A DNA stretch of 64,000 nucleotides from Actinobacteria bacterium HGW-Actinobacteria-1 (GTDB taxonomy: Bacteria; Actinomycetota; Coriobacteriia; Anaerosomatales; Anaerosomataceae), in NCBI GenBank assembly GCA_002841355.1, contig PHFB01000011.1, forward strand, positions 1-64,000, given 5' to 3'. Made by a program: the position numbers and the translations under genes. Under the pieces are notes generated by a model. The model was not told where the DNA came from and made no database searches. It saw only the letters and a program-made list of their open reading frames with translations. Shown piece by piece: positions 18,827-28,592 of this stretch; positions within the stretch are counted from its first letter, which is position 1; every line of letters starts with the position of its first letter.

Positions 18827-20596
18827 CTAATCCGTCCGCAGGTGCACTTCTCGAAGCTGGCGCGCACTCACGCTTCCCGGAGCGCCCGTGAGCGGGCAGG
18901 AGCCCGAAGACGTCTTCGGGAACGCGATGACGTCGCGGATCGAGTGCTTGCCGGCGAGCAGCATGATGAGCCGATCAAGCCCGAGCGCGATGCCGCCGTG
19001 CGGCGGCGCACCAAGCGAGAGCGCCTCGAGCAGGAAGCCGAACTGTGCGTCCGCCTCGTCGCCGCCGATGCCGATCGCTGCCAGTGCGCGACGCTGGATC
19101 GCCTCATCGTGGATACGGAGCGTACCGCCACCGATCTCGAGGCCGTTGAGCACGAGGTCGTACGAGTACGAGAGCGCCGCACCTGGATTGGACTCAAGCA
19201 GGTCGACGTGCTCGTCAAACGGGCGCGTGAAGGGATGGTGGTTCGCGCTCCACCGCTTCTCCTCGGCATCCCACTTGAACATCGGGAAGTCGACGACCCA
19301 CAGCGCCTCGAATCCGGGACGCGGAACGTCGAGTTCGTCGGCCATCTTCAGGCGAAGCGTGCCGAGGACCTCGTTCGCGATGTCGGTCGCGTCAGCGATC
19401 ATCAGCAGCAGGTCGCCGGGCTCGACGCCCATGGCATCGCGCAGCCCGGCCATCTCGGCCTCGGTGAAGAACTTCGCGATGGGCGAACGGACATCGCCCT
19501 CGGTCGGGAACGCCACCCACGCGAGGCCCTTGGCGCCCGCGTCGAGCGCGACTTGGTTGAGCGTGTCGATCTTGCCGCGGCTCCAGTCGCCGGCGCCACG
19601 GGCGTTGATGCCCTTGATGACGCCGCCGCTGCCGAGCGCACCCGCGAAGACCTTGAACTCGCTTGCGGCGAAGACGCCGCTCACGTCGACGAGCTCCACG
19701 CCGAAGCGAAGGTCCGGTCGGTCCGATCCGAAGCGCGACATCGCCTCGGCGTAGGTGAGGCGGCGAAGCGGCACCTGCAGGTCGACGTTGGCCTCATGCA
19801 TGACCTCGCGCATGACCTCTTCCATCATGCCGAGGATATCCTCCTGCGTGATGAAGGACATCTCGATGTCGATCTGCGTGAACTCGGGCTGGCGGTCGGC
19901 GCGCAGGTCCTCGTCGCGGAAGCAACGTGCGACCTGGTAGTAGCGCTCGACGCCGCCCACCATAAGCAGCTGCTTGAAGAGCTGCGGCGACTGCGGAAGC
20001 GCGTAGAACTCGCCCGGTGACATGCGGCTCGGGACGATGAAGTCGCGCGCTCCCTCGGGGGTCGAGCGGCCGAGGATCGGGGTCTCGATCTCCAGAAAGC
20101 CGCGGTGCTCGAGCGACTTGCGGAAGCGCTGGGTCACGCGATCACGCAGGAGGAATGACTCCATGACTTCGGGACGACGCATGTCGATGTAGCGGTACTT
20201 GAGGCGAAGGGTCTCATCGGTGTCAATCGCCGAGTCGATCTCGAACGGCGGCGTCTCGCTCTGATTGAGAACCTCGGCCTCGGTGATGATGACCTCCACC
20301 TCGCCGGTGGCGAGGTTCGGGTTAACCGTGCCCTCGGGACGCGGCCGCACCGTGCCGGTGAGCTTCACGACCCACTCTGGGCGAACACGCTCGGCGGTGA
20401 CGAACGCGGCTCCGGACGCATCCGGGTCGAACACGGCCTGGACGAGTCCGCTGCGATCCCGGATGTCGATGAAGATGAGGCCGCCGTGGTCGCGGCGCCG
20501 GTGTACCCACCCGGCAAGCGTAACGGTCTCCCCCACGTCGCTCGAACGGAGTGCGCCGGCAACGTGCGAACGGATCGAATAGCGTGCGTCGAACAT
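18827..20596 (-). CDS. aspS: Aspartyl-tRNA synthetase
   Basis: 589 residues, the normal bacterial length. OB-fold anticodon domain starts around RSSDVGETVTLAGWVHRRRDHGG. Class II motifs are present: FLEIETPILGRSTPEGARDF, motif 2 YYQVARCFRDEDLRADRQPEFTQ (adjacent segments), and motif 3 GGIALGLDRLIMLLAG. The GAD insertion domain lies between motifs 2 and 3. It is 22 bases downstream of hisS, the common hisS-aspS pair; the gap is too short for a T-box. Confidence 0.97.
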   Translation of the reverse strand: MFDARYSIRSHVAGALRSSDVGETVTLAGWVHRRRDHGGLIFIDIRDRSGLVQAVFDPDASGAAFVTAERVRPEWVVKLTGTVRPRPEGTVNPNLATGEVEVIITEAEVLNQSETPPFEIDSAIDTDETLRLKYRYIDMRRPEVMESFLLRDRVTQRFRKSLEHRGFLEIETPILGRSTPEGARDFIVPSRMSPGEFYALPQSPQLFKQLLMVGGVERYYQVARCFRDEDLRADRQPEFTQIDIEMSFITQEDILGMMEEVMREVMHEANVDLQVPLRRLTYAEAMSRFGSDRPDLRFGVELVDVSGVFAASEFKVFAGALGSGGVIKGINARGAGDWSRGKIDTLNQVALDAGAKGLAWVAFPTEGDVRSPIAKFFTEAEMAGLRDAMGVEPGDLLLMIADATDIANEVLGTLRLKMADELDVPRPGFEALWVVDFPMFKWDAEEKRWSANHHPFTRPFDEHVDLLESNPGAALSYSYDLVLNGLEIGGGTLRIHDEAIQRRALAAIGIGGDEADAQFGFLLEALSLGAPPHGGIALGLDRLIMLLAGKHSIRDVIAFPKTSSGSCPLTGAPGSVSARQLREVHLRTD

Positions 20597-20618
20597 GCGG
20601 TTCCTTCCCTCGCCCGGA

Positions 20619-21890
20619 CTAGCCGAGCAGCTGCTTCAGCCGCGCGGCGATCTCGCCGAGCGGAATCCGTGATTCATCTTTGGTCGTCATGTCCCGCATC
20701 GTGACCTCGCCTGCGGCGAGTTCATCGGGACCGACGATGACGACCGCTCGGGCGCCGAGCCTGTCCGCCTGCTTGAACTGCGACTTGAGACTGCGGCCCT
20801 GATAGTCGGTCTCGGTAGCGATGCCCGCATCCCGAAGTTCCTGTACGAGCGCGAACACCGCACCGCCAAGGGCAGCATCGACGCGAGCAACGTACACCTC
20901 GGCCACGGGGTGCCCGAGAATCGCGACGCCAGCCGCCTCCAGAGCGAGCAGCGTCCGCTCGAACCCGAGCGCGAAGCCAAGGCCAGGCGTTGCAGGACCG
21001 CCGTACTGCTCCATGAGGCGGTCGTAGCGCCCGCCGCCGCCGATCGCGTTCTGCGAGCCGAGACCCGCGTCCACCTGGACCTCGAAGACGGTGCGCGTGT
21101 AGTAATCGAGCCCGCGAACGAGCGACGGGTCCTCGATGTATGAGATCGCGAGGTCGTCGAGGGAGCTCTTCACGGCCGCGTAGTGCGCAGCGCAGTCATC
21201 GCAGAGCTCATCACGAAGCAGCGGCGCCTCGGACATGACGTCCTTGCAACCGGGGTTCTTGCAGTCGAAGGCACGCAGCGGGTTCGTCTCCGCGCGGCGG
21301 TTGCACTCCTCGCAGAGCGCGGTCGAGTGCTCGCGGATGAACCCGGCGATCTTGTCGCGGTATGCCGGACGGCAGTTCTCGTCGCCCATGGTGTTTATCA
21401 GCAGCCGCATGTTCTGACGCGGGATGCCCAGTTCCTCGAAGTAGCGCATCAGCATGACGATGACCTCTGCGTCGATGCCGGGCTCCGCCATGCCGAGCGC
21501 CTCGGCTCCAATCTGCCAGAACTGGCGCATGCGACCCTTCTGAGGGCGCTCGTAGCGGAACATCGGCCCGGCGTAGTAGAGCTTGGCCGACTGACCGTTC
21601 GCGACCAGGTTGTGCTCGAGCGTGGCGCGCACGACGCTTGCGGTTCCTTCCGGGCGCAGTGTAATCGAGCGACCGCCCTTGTCCTCGAAGGTGTACATCT
21701 CCTTGGAGACGATGTCCGTGGCCTCGCCGATTCCGCGGGTGAAGACCTCGGTGTGCTCGAAGATGGGCGTGTAGACCGGCTCGTAGCCGTACCGCGCGAA
21801 CAGGCGCTGGGCGGTGCGCTGCATGTGCTCCCAGGCGCGAGCCACATCGGGGAGCATATCGGCGGTGCCTTTGGGTGCGCGGGCGTTCAT
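20619..21890 (-). CDS. hisS: Histidyl-tRNA synthetase
   Basis: 423 residues from ATG 21890 (MNARAPKGTADMLPD), preceded by GAAAGG; upstream reading is not family-like. Motif 2 LRPEGTASVVRATLEHN, histidine-specific LVRGLDYYTRTVFEVQ, motif 3 GLGFALGFERTLLAL. A CxxC-type cluster occurs in the mid-region (ALCEECNRR ... CKNPGC ... LCDDC), as in many bacterial HisRS with the insertion domain. The C-terminal anticodon-binding domain is complete. Confidence 0.96.
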   Translation of the reverse strand: MNARAPKGTADMLPDVARAWEHMQRTAQRLFARYGYEPVYTPIFEHTEVFTRGIGEATDIVSKEMYTFEDKGGRSITLRPEGTASVVRATLEHNLVANGQSAKLYYAGPMFRYERPQKGRMRQFWQIGAEALGMAEPGIDAEVIVMLMRYFEELGIPRQNMRLLINTMGDENCRPAYRDKIAGFIREHSTALCEECNRRAETNPLRAFDCKNPGCKDVMSEAPLLRDELCDDCAAHYAAVKSSLDDLAISYIEDPSLVRGLDYYTRTVFEVQVDAGLGSQNAIGGGGRYDRLMEQYGGPATPGLGFALGFERTLLALEAAGVAILGHPVAEVYVARVDAALGGAVFALVQELRDAGIATETDYQGRSLKSQFKQADRLGARAVVIVGPDELAAGEVTMRDMTTKDESRIPLGEIAARLKQLLG

Positions 21891-21966
21891 CGACAGCCTT
21901 TCGAGATGGATTCGTGCGGCTAAAGAACTATACGCCAAGCACGGGACACGACCAACCCTGCAGGCA

Positions 21967-22584
21967 CTATGCCCGGGGGAAGAACGGGTTGATGCGCCGC
22001 TCCCGGCCGATCGACGTATCCGGGCCGTGACCGCAGTGCACGCGCGTCTCGTCCGGCAGTGCCGCAAGCCGTGCGATGGAGCGCCGCATGGCCTGCGAAT
22101 CACCTCCGGCGAAGTCCGTTCGGCCGACGCTTCCCGCGAAGAGCGTGTCGCCTGCGAAGAGATGACCGTCGCCGAGCAGGCACATGCTGCCGGGCGTGTG
22201 GCCGGGCGTGTGCAGTACGTGCAGCGTCACGGTGCCAGCCTCGATCTCGCTGCCCTCGGCAAGCAGCCGGTCTGCCGCAGGCGCCGAGTATGCGAAGCCG
22301 AACGGCGCGCCGCCGGCACCCTCAGGGGTAGTGATGGCGATGGCGTCGTCTTGATGGACCAAGAGCGGCGCACCGGTCGCAGCAAGGACCTCTCGGACCG
22401 CGCCGAGGTGATCAAAGTGACCGTGGGTGAGCACGATAGCCGTGACAGCCCGTCTACCGACGGCCGCAAGTAGCTCGGCCGCGTCCCCCGCGGGGTCTAT
22501 GACCACGAGCGGACCACCCGCATCATCGCTAGCGAGGAAGCAGTTCGTATCAAGAGCGCCGAGTACCAGGCGCTCAACCCTCAT
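21967..22584 (-). CDS. MBL-fold metallohydrolase (glyoxalase II-like)
   Basis: 205 residues. Metal-binding THGHFDHLGAV (residues about 54-64), HTPGHTPGSMCLL, GDTLFAGSVGRTDFAGGD and the late HCGHGPDTSIGRE. This is the small YcbL/hydroxyacylglutathione-hydrolase-like type; the true substrate could be a thioester or persulfide. It overlaps the Rel gene by 4 bases (ATGA), the common rel-MBL-hisS arrangement in Gram-positives. Confidence 0.92.
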   Translation of the reverse strand: MRVERLVLGALDTNCFLASDDAGGPLVVIDPAGDAAELLAAVGRRAVTAIVLTHGHFDHLGAVREVLAATGAPLLVHQDDAIAITTPEGAGGAPFGFAYSAPAADRLLAEGSEIEAGTVTLHVLHTPGHTPGSMCLLGDGHLFAGDTLFAGSVGRTDFAGGDSQAMRRSIARLAALPDETRVHCGHGPDTSIGRERRINPFFPRA

Positions 22585-24797
22585 TTCGCACCCTTGCCAC
22601 GAGGACCGACGTCCGGCATGGCACGGCGTGCCTCGAACACACCGCTCACGCCTCGCACCGCGTTAAGCACCTTGGTCAGCTGATCCATGCTGCCGAGTTC
22701 AAGCAGGAATCGCATCGTGGCGATGCCCTGACGATCCGTGGAGACAGCAGCTGAGAGCACGTTGACGCCTGCATCCGCAAGAACGATCGATACATCCTGC
22801 AGCAGCCTCGTGCGGTCCATAGCCTCAAGGACGATTTCGACCTGATACGTGGAAGCGCTCCCACTGTCCCACTCGACATCGATGATCCGCTCGGGCTGCG
22901 ACAACAGCTCTTTCGCGTTGGGGCAGTCTCGGCGATGAACCGACACGCCACGCCCCCGAGTGACGAACCCGACGATCTCGTCGCCGGGAACCGGATTGCA
23001 GCAACGTCCAAGGCGCACCAGCACATCGTCAACGCCGACAACGCGGACACCGCCGCCACTCTTGCGGCGCTTCGCACGCGGCGCGATCATCGGCGTGGTC
23101 GGCAGGAAGGTCTTGGGCTCATCCTCGACCTTTGCGAGGGCTCCCGTGCTTGTTGAGAGCTGCGTAATGAGCTTGGTAACGACCTGCTTGGCGCTCGCCT
23201 TGTTGCTACCGATGGCGGCGATGAGGTCATCGGCAGCCTGGAAGTTCATGTCGCGGGCGACCGCATCGAGCGCCTTCGGAACGCCCTGGCTTCCCAGGCC
23301 GAGCCCGTTCTTGCGAAGCGTCTTGAGCAACTCATCGCGGCCCTGCTGGAGGTCGTCCTCGCGGTTGATCTTTGAGAAGTACGACCGGATCTTGCTGCGT
23401 GCCGAGGACGTCTTGACGATGCTCATCCAGTCGCGCGACGGGGTACCGTTCTTGGATGTGAGTATCTCGACACGGTCCCCCATCTGCAGCTCGTAGTTGA
23501 GCGACACGATGGACCCGTTCACCTTGGCGCCCACGCAGTGGTGCCCGACCTCGGTGTGGATCGCGTACGCGAAGTCGATCGGGGTCGACCCCCGGCGCAG
23601 CGAGAACACGTCGCCCTTCGGCGTAAAGACGAAGACCTCGTCCTCGAACAGGTCGATCTTGAGCGCTTCCATGAACTCGCGGGGATCCTTGAGCTCGGTC
23701 TGCCATTCGAGCATCTGCCGGAGCCAGGCGAGGCGCTCGTCGAACGCCTCGTCGGTACGACCGCCCTCCTTGTAGCGCCAGTGAGCCGCGATGCCGTACT
23801 CGGCAGTGCGGTGCATCTCCTCGGTGCGGATCTGAATCTCCAGCGGTCGGCCCGCAGGTCCGATGACGGTCGTGTGCAGCGACTGGTACATGTTGAACTT
23901 CGGCATGGCGACGTAGTCTTTGAAGCGCCCGGGCATCGGTTTCCAGATGCTGTGCACGGTGCCGAGTGCACCATAGACGTCCTTCACGGAATCGACGATG
24001 AGCCGCAAGGCGATGAGGTCGTAGATCTCCGAGAAGTCTTTGCCGCGCTGGGTCATCTTCTGATAGATGCTGTAGAGGTGCTTCGGTCGACCCGATATCT
24101 CGGAGTGGATGCCGATCGCCTCAAGCTCGGTGGTCAGCTGCTCGATGACCTGGTGCAGATAGCTTTCGCGCGCTGCCCTGCTCTCGGCGACCATACGCTG
24201 AATCTGGTTGAACTTCTTCGGCTCCAGATAGAAGAACGCCAGATCCTCGAGTTCCCACTTGATCTGCGATATGCCGAGCCGGTTCGCGAGCGGCGCGTAG
24301 ATCTCCATCGTCTCGATGGCCTTCTCGCGTTGCTTCTCCGGGTCGAGTGCCGCAAGCGTGCGCATGTTGTGGAGACGGTCGGCAAGCTTGATGAGGATGA
24401 CGCGGATATCCTTCGCCATCGCGATGAGCATCTTGCGCAGGTTCTGGCTCTGCGCCTCGGCAAGCGAGCTGAACTTGATTCGGCCGAGCTTGGTGACACC
24501 ATCGACGAGTGCGGCTACTTCGAGCCCGAATCGGTCACGCATCTCTTTGAGCGAGACGCCGCTGTCCTCGACGACGTCGTGCAGCAGCGCGGCCTGCAGC
24601 GTGGCGGTGTCCAGATTGAGGCCGGCTAGGATCATCGCGACCTCAAGCGGGTGCTGGATGTACGGCTCACCCGACTTGCGCATCACGCCAGCGTGCTTCT
24701 CCAGCGCGAACTTGTACGCCTCTTCCAGACCGCTCGTGTCTGCCAGGGGGTTGTACGTCTTCAGTTGCGCTTCGATACCTTCGAGCGTTGCAGACAT
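22581..24797 (-). CDS. rel: Bifunctional (p)ppGpp synthetase/hydrolase (Rel)
   Basis: 738 residues from ATG 24797 with GAAGGA upstream. The HD hydrolase domain has YIQHPLEVAMIL and LLHDVVEDSGV, so hydrolysis is likely intact. The synthetase domain has DLIALRLIVDSVKDVYGALG and the RFKDY form of the R-x-K-D motif that marks bifunctional Rel enzymes. TGS domain (VFSLRRGSTPIDFAYAIHT), zinc-finger-like RLGRCCNPVPGDEIVGFVTRG, and C-terminal ACT domain follow. Stringent response control. Confidence 0.96.
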   Translation of the reverse strand: MSATLEGIEAQLKTYNPLADTSGLEEAYKFALEKHAGVMRKSGEPYIQHPLEVAMILAGLNLDTATLQAALLHDVVEDSGVSLKEMRDRFGLEVAALVDGVTKLGRIKFSSLAEAQSQNLRKMLIAMAKDIRVILIKLADRLHNMRTLAALDPEKQREKAIETMEIYAPLANRLGISQIKWELEDLAFFYLEPKKFNQIQRMVAESRAARESYLHQVIEQLTTELEAIGIHSEISGRPKHLYSIYQKMTQRGKDFSEIYDLIALRLIVDSVKDVYGALGTVHSIWKPMPGRFKDYVAMPKFNMYQSLHTTVIGPAGRPLEIQIRTEEMHRTAEYGIAAHWRYKEGGRTDEAFDERLAWLRQMLEWQTELKDPREFMEALKIDLFEDEVFVFTPKGDVFSLRRGSTPIDFAYAIHTEVGHHCVGAKVNGSIVSLNYELQMGDRVEILTSKNGTPSRDWMSIVKTSSARSKIRSYFSKINREDDLQQGRDELLKTLRKNGLGLGSQGVPKALDAVARDMNFQAADDLIAAIGSNKASAKQVVTKLITQLSTSTGALAKVEDEPKTFLPTTPMIAPRAKRRKSGGGVRVVGVDDVLVRLGRCCNPVPGDEIVGFVTRGRGVSVHRRDCPNAKELLSQPERIIDVEWDSGSASTYQVEIVLEAMDRTRLLQDVSIVLADAGVNVLSAAVSTDRQGIATMRFLLELGSMDQLTKVLNAVRGVSGVFEARRAMPDVGPRGKGAK

Positions 24798-24865
24798 CAA
24801 GGTCCTTCGGGGCGACGAGATACGTGACATTCGTAGTATACGTGCCCTGCCGTGCCAGAGCGGAA

Positions 24866-27800
24866 CTAGAGCATGGAGCTGTCGACCGGATCGTCTTCGA
24901 CGACGGGCAGGATCGGACGATTGATTCTAGCGAGCAGCGTATCCGGCTGCGCCTCGAGCGCCCAGGCTCTGAAATCGGTGAACTCGGCCATCTCCTCAAG
25001 CCCCTCGGCGTATCTGACCGAGGACGCGAGATCGAGCTTGCCCTCCGGGGCCGGCATCAACTGCAGGCGCCGATACGCGCCGGTCCCCTCGCTCGTGACC
25101 AAGCCGAGTTCGCGGAACACGCCGATTGCCGCCGAGACGCCCTTGTCGTTCATCGCCGTCTTTGGTCGGCGCTGCTTCACCCGCACGGCCAGATCGGCGT
25201 TGGTCACTTCGATGGACCCGTCACCTTCGCCGGCGCAGTCTTTGAGCGCGAGGTAGAGCGCGGCGAGGTCGTCTCGGCCGGGAGCGAGCGACTCGAGGAT
25301 CATCGTGTTGATGCGCGCGTCCTTCTCACCGAAGACGAGATGGATGCGCGCACTTTGACCGTCGCGACCAACACGACCGCACATCTGATTGAACTCGACG
25401 GCGTTGAACGGCAGATGGTACAGCACGACGTGTCGCACATCCGGGATGTTCACGCCTTCACCGAACGCGCTGGTAGCGACGACCACGCGCACGGAACCGT
25501 CACGGAATGCGCCTTCGACCGCGTGTCGCGATTCGCGCGTCATCCCGCCGTTGTAGAACGCGACAGCGTGTAGCAGATGCGGCACACGGGCCCGCAGCTG
25601 CCGGGCAAGTTGCACCGTCGTCTCACGTGAGTTCACGTACACGATGACCTTGTCGCCGGATGCCGCGATGGCCGAGACGAGCGCGGTCTTGTCGGCCGAC
25701 CCTCGCCGGTCCTCCAGCACCAGATTCTCCCGAACGGTGGGATCGAGCACCAACGCGGTCGTGCCGAGCACCGCTCGGATGCTTTCCGCCGTGGCAGTGT
25801 CGGCGGTAGCGGTGACCGCCACCACGAGCGGCGCGCCGAGCGTCTCGAGCGCGCGGTCCAGCCGCGCGTATGCAGGGCGATGACCCGCTCGGGCAAGCCC
25901 GACATGGTGCGCCTCGTCGACGACGACGAAGCGCACGCGACCCGATGCCGCGAATCGCTCCGCATGATGGACAAGGAACTCCGGGGTCGTCAGAACGACG
26001 TCGGTAAGGCCCTGTCCGAGCGCCTCGAACGCATCGTCGCGCGCACCGGGCGCGGTCTCTCCGGTCACAGTCCGCACCGTGAGCCCAAGCTCGGCGAACG
26101 TGTCCCGAAGATGGAACGCCTGGTCGGCGACGAGCGCACGCAACGGGTACACGAACACGCTCGCCTCGCCGCGAGCAATCGCCAAGCGCGCCGCATGCAG
26201 GTGGAAGATGAGCGACTTGCCTCGGCCGGTGGCCATCACGACAAGCGTGTTCTCCCCCGCCGCAAGGTGATCAAGCGCTTGAGCCTGCGCCGCGTGGAGC
26301 TGTCTGTCGCCGATGAGATGCCGCACAAGGTGCTCGTCAAGCTCGGACGCGCCGAGGGCCGCGAGCTCCTCGCGCCGTGCGCGCGCCGCCTGTGCCGCCT
26401 CTTCGTCGTCGACGACCGCGTCGTGCCGAGCGACCAGGACGTTAACGCCGCGACTCTCGCCTTCAGCGCCTCCGGTCACCTCGGTGACGGAGACATCGTA
26501 TTCGACGCCCGCGTCGATGTACGGTGCAAGCGCACCGGCCAGCATCCGGTTGAAGAACCCCACCTGATCGCCGAACGGATCGAACAGCGCGCATGCGTTG
26601 GGGTCGTACGGGTTCTCGGGCTGACGCTCGAGCCGAAGCGGCGTGCCTTCCGTGAGCCGCGCGATGATGTCCTGCCGACCCTCGAAGGTGACACCGGCGA
26701 GCTTCGTGTGAAACGAGTCCGCCTCGGCGATGCCCGCGTAGTCCCCGCGCGCAAGAATCTCCTCGGCGTGGGTGAAGAGGTCTTCGACAAGCGCAGCTGC
26801 AGGAGCATCGTCTGGCGTGCGCTGCGGACGGATGTCGCGCGCCAGGAGCTGCATGCGCTCGGTGCCCTGCCACGTGTCGACTTCGAGTTCATACGCGATG
26901 TCGACTGCGGACTCGGTCACGAGAACGCTCTCGATATCGGGACAGCGGAACATGATCCCAGGTACTGATGCGACACCGTCGTAGGCGGTGAACTTGAGAT
27001 GTTCGTTGCGCTTGCCTACCGCGCGTCGGGCATTAAGGAAGACTCCGCGCGTGCCAAGCAGCGGCCGCGGATTGCCAAAACCGAACGGCTCGAGGCGCGA
27101 GAGTTCCGCGGCGAGCGACTTGCTGAGCCCGTCGAGTGGCACCTCGGCGTCGATGCGCACGCTGCGCACGAACGCATCAGCGGGAACGGCACTCATCCAC
27201 GCTTCGAGCTCAGCAGTGAAGCGGCCGAGGTCCTCGGCAGGCAGCGTGACGCCCACCGCCGCCGCATGTCCGCCGAATCGCGTGAGCATCGGTGCGGCGG
27301 AACTCACCGCCGAGAAGAGGTCGACGCCGGCGACCGAGCGACCGGAGCCCTGCGCCTCGCCATCCTCCACGCAGAAGAGCAGCGCGGGGATCCCGTAGCG
27401 CGAGACGATCCGCGACGCTACGATGCCGCGCACGCCCTCGTGCCAGCCTTCGCCCGCGAGCACCAGCACACGCGCGCCTTCGCGGTGCACGCGCTCGGCT
27501 TCCGCAAGCGCGAGATCCATCAAGTCGCCCTCGGCGGCCTGCCGCAGGCGGTTGTGTTCGTCGAGCGAGACGGCGAGCTCGGCAGCCCGGGTGGAATCCG
27601 TCTCGACGAGCAGGTCGAGCGCCAACCCCGGATCAGCCATTCGACCGGCGGCATTGAGACGTGGGGCAAGCGAGAATGCTATCTTCTCGGCGGCCATCTC
27701 GGCGACTTCAACACCGGACACGTTCGCCAGCGCCGACACGCCGGTACGCGCCGCCGAGCGCATCCGCGCAAGCCCGTCGAACACGAGCGCACGATTGGGG

Positions 27801-28519
27801 CCGGTCAGCGGCACGATATCGGCGACGGTTCCCAGCGTGGCAAGATCGGTGAGGTCCTTCCATGCGTCCGGCTCGCCGAGCAACTCGCCGACGGCCCGCA
27901 CGAGGGCAAGCGCGACGCCCGCTCCGGCAAGTTCAAGCGCATCGGCACCAGCAAGCTTCGGGTTCGCCACAGGAATGCCCATCGGCACCAGATCGCCGGG
28001 TTCGTGATGATCGGTGACGACGACATCGACGCCGTGCTCCTTGAGCGCTGCAACCTCCGCTGCAGCCGAGACGCCGGTATCGACCGTGACGACCAGCTGC
28101 GGCTTCATTCCAAGCAGCCGCTCGATGGCCGGCGGCGTCAGCCCGTATCCCTCGCGGAAGCGGTGTGGGACGGTCGCGTCCACATGAGCACCGAGCTGGC
28201 GCAGCCCCAGAAGCGCAAGCGCCGCCGAGGAGATCCCGTCCAGGTCGAAGTCGCCGAAGACCACGATGCGCTCGCTGTCACGCACTGCACGGGCGACACG
28301 CTCCGCGGCCTCGGACATGCCCGGAATCGAGGCCGTCGACGGCCAATCGCGGTCGAGCGACGGCGACAGGAACTCGCGCGCCCGCTCGGCGGACGTCAGC
28401 CCGCGTCCGGCGAGGATGCTAGCGGTGACGACGGAAAGTCCAAGTTCCGCCGAAAGTGCACGGACCTCGGGCTCATCGGTCCGTATCACGGACCATTCGG
28501 TGCGTTCGTAGTCTGTCAT
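24866..28519 (-). CDS. recJ: RecJ exonuclease fused to HIRAN domain and RecQ-like helicase
   Basis: 1217 residues, more than twice a normal RecJ (about 570). Residues 1-460 are RecJ: DHH motif I FGDFDLDGISS, VVTDHHEPGD, and DHHA1 segment GSGRSVAGVDLF plus RFGGHAAAVGVTLP. An OB-type domain follows. Residues about 600-690 read as a HIRAN domain (GVTFEGRQDI, RLERQPENPYDPNACALFD, VGFFNRML). Residues about 730-1050 are a superfamily 2 helicase: Walker A VMATGRGKSLIF, DEAH box VVDEAHHVG, motif III TATADTATA-like, motif VI QMCGRVGRDGQ. The final 150 residues include a winged-helix-like part. All catalytic residues I can identify are intact. No ribosome site precedes the ATG. Confidence 0.9.
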   Translation of the reverse strand: MTDYERTEWSVIRTDEPEVRALSAELGLSVVTASILAGRGLTSAERAREFLSPSLDRDWPSTASIPGMSEAAERVARAVRDSERIVVFGDFDLDGISSAALALLGLRQLGAHVDATVPHRFREGYGLTPPAIERLLGMKPQLVVTVDTGVSAAAEVAALKEHGVDVVVTDHHEPGDLVPMGIPVANPKLAGADALELAGAGVALALVRAVGELLGEPDAWKDLTDLATLGTVADIVPLTGPNRALVFDGLARMRSAARTGVSALANVSGVEVAEMAAEKIAFSLAPRLNAAGRMADPGLALDLLVETDSTRAAELAVSLDEHNRLRQAAEGDLMDLALAEAERVHREGARVLVLAGEGWHEGVRGIVASRIVSRYGIPALLFCVEDGEAQGSGRSVAGVDLFSAVSSAAPMLTRFGGHAAAVGVTLPAEDLGRFTAELEAWMSAVPADAFVRSVRIDAEVPLDGLSKSLAAELSRLEPFGFGNPRPLLGTRGVFLNARRAVGKRNEHLKFTAYDGVASVPGIMFRCPDIESVLVTESAVDIAYELEVDTWQGTERMQLLARDIRPQRTPDDAPAAALVEDLFTHAEEILARGDYAGIAEADSFHTKLAGVTFEGRQDIIARLTEGTPLRLERQPENPYDPNACALFDPFGDQVGFFNRMLAGALAPYIDAGVEYDVSVTEVTGGAEGESRGVNVLVARHDAVVDDEEAAQAARARREELAALGASELDEHLVRHLIGDRQLHAAQAQALDHLAAGENTLVVMATGRGKSLIFHLHAARLAIARGEASVFVYPLRALVADQAFHLRDTFAELGLTVRTVTGETAPGARDDAFEALGQGLTDVVLTTPEFLVHHAERFAASGRVRFVVVDEAHHVGLARAGHRPAYARLDRALETLGAPLVVAVTATADTATAESIRAVLGTTALVLDPTVRENLVLEDRRGSADKTALVSAIAASGDKVIVYVNSRETTVQLARQLRARVPHLLHAVAFYNGGMTRESRHAVEGAFRDGSVRVVVATSAFGEGVNIPDVRHVVLYHLPFNAVEFNQMCGRVGRDGQSARIHLVFGEKDARINTMILESLAPGRDDLAALYLALKDCAGEGDGSIEVTNADLAVRVKQRRPKTAMNDKGVSAAIGVFRELGLVTSEGTGAYRRLQLMPAPEGKLDLASSVRYAEGLEEMAEFTDFRAWALEAQPDTLLARINRPILPVVEDDPVDSSML

Positions 28520-28525
28520 GTGACC

Positions 28526-28533
28526 ATTCTATA
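28526..28533 (-). promoter_or_regulatory. Possible -10 box for a leaderless recJ transcript
   Basis: TATAGAAT on the minus strand ends six bases before the ATG at 28519. No purine-rich ribosome site lies between, so transcription would start at or next to the ATG. No good -35 is seen; that region falls in the preceding hairpin. Confidence 0.35.
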
Positions 28534-28536
28534 CGC

Positions 28537-28569
28537 CGGGGCCGACACGCATGTCGCGTATCGGCCCCG
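28537..28569 (-). terminator. Hairpin between secF and recJ
   Basis: Arms 28537-28550 and 28556-28569 pair over 14 positions with one mismatch (CGGGGCCGA core) and a 5-base loop. It lies 24 bases past the secF stop and before recJ. There is no clear T-run on the minus strand, so it is a probable rather than certain intrinsic terminator. Confidence 0.6.
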
Positions 28570-28592
28570 TTTCGTTTGCGAGTGTAGCGGCG

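Noticed and set aside
20597-20618. T-box leader for aspS
   Set aside because: Only 22 bases separate hisS and aspS, far too short for a T-box. hisS has 76 bases upstream with no specifier hairpin seen.
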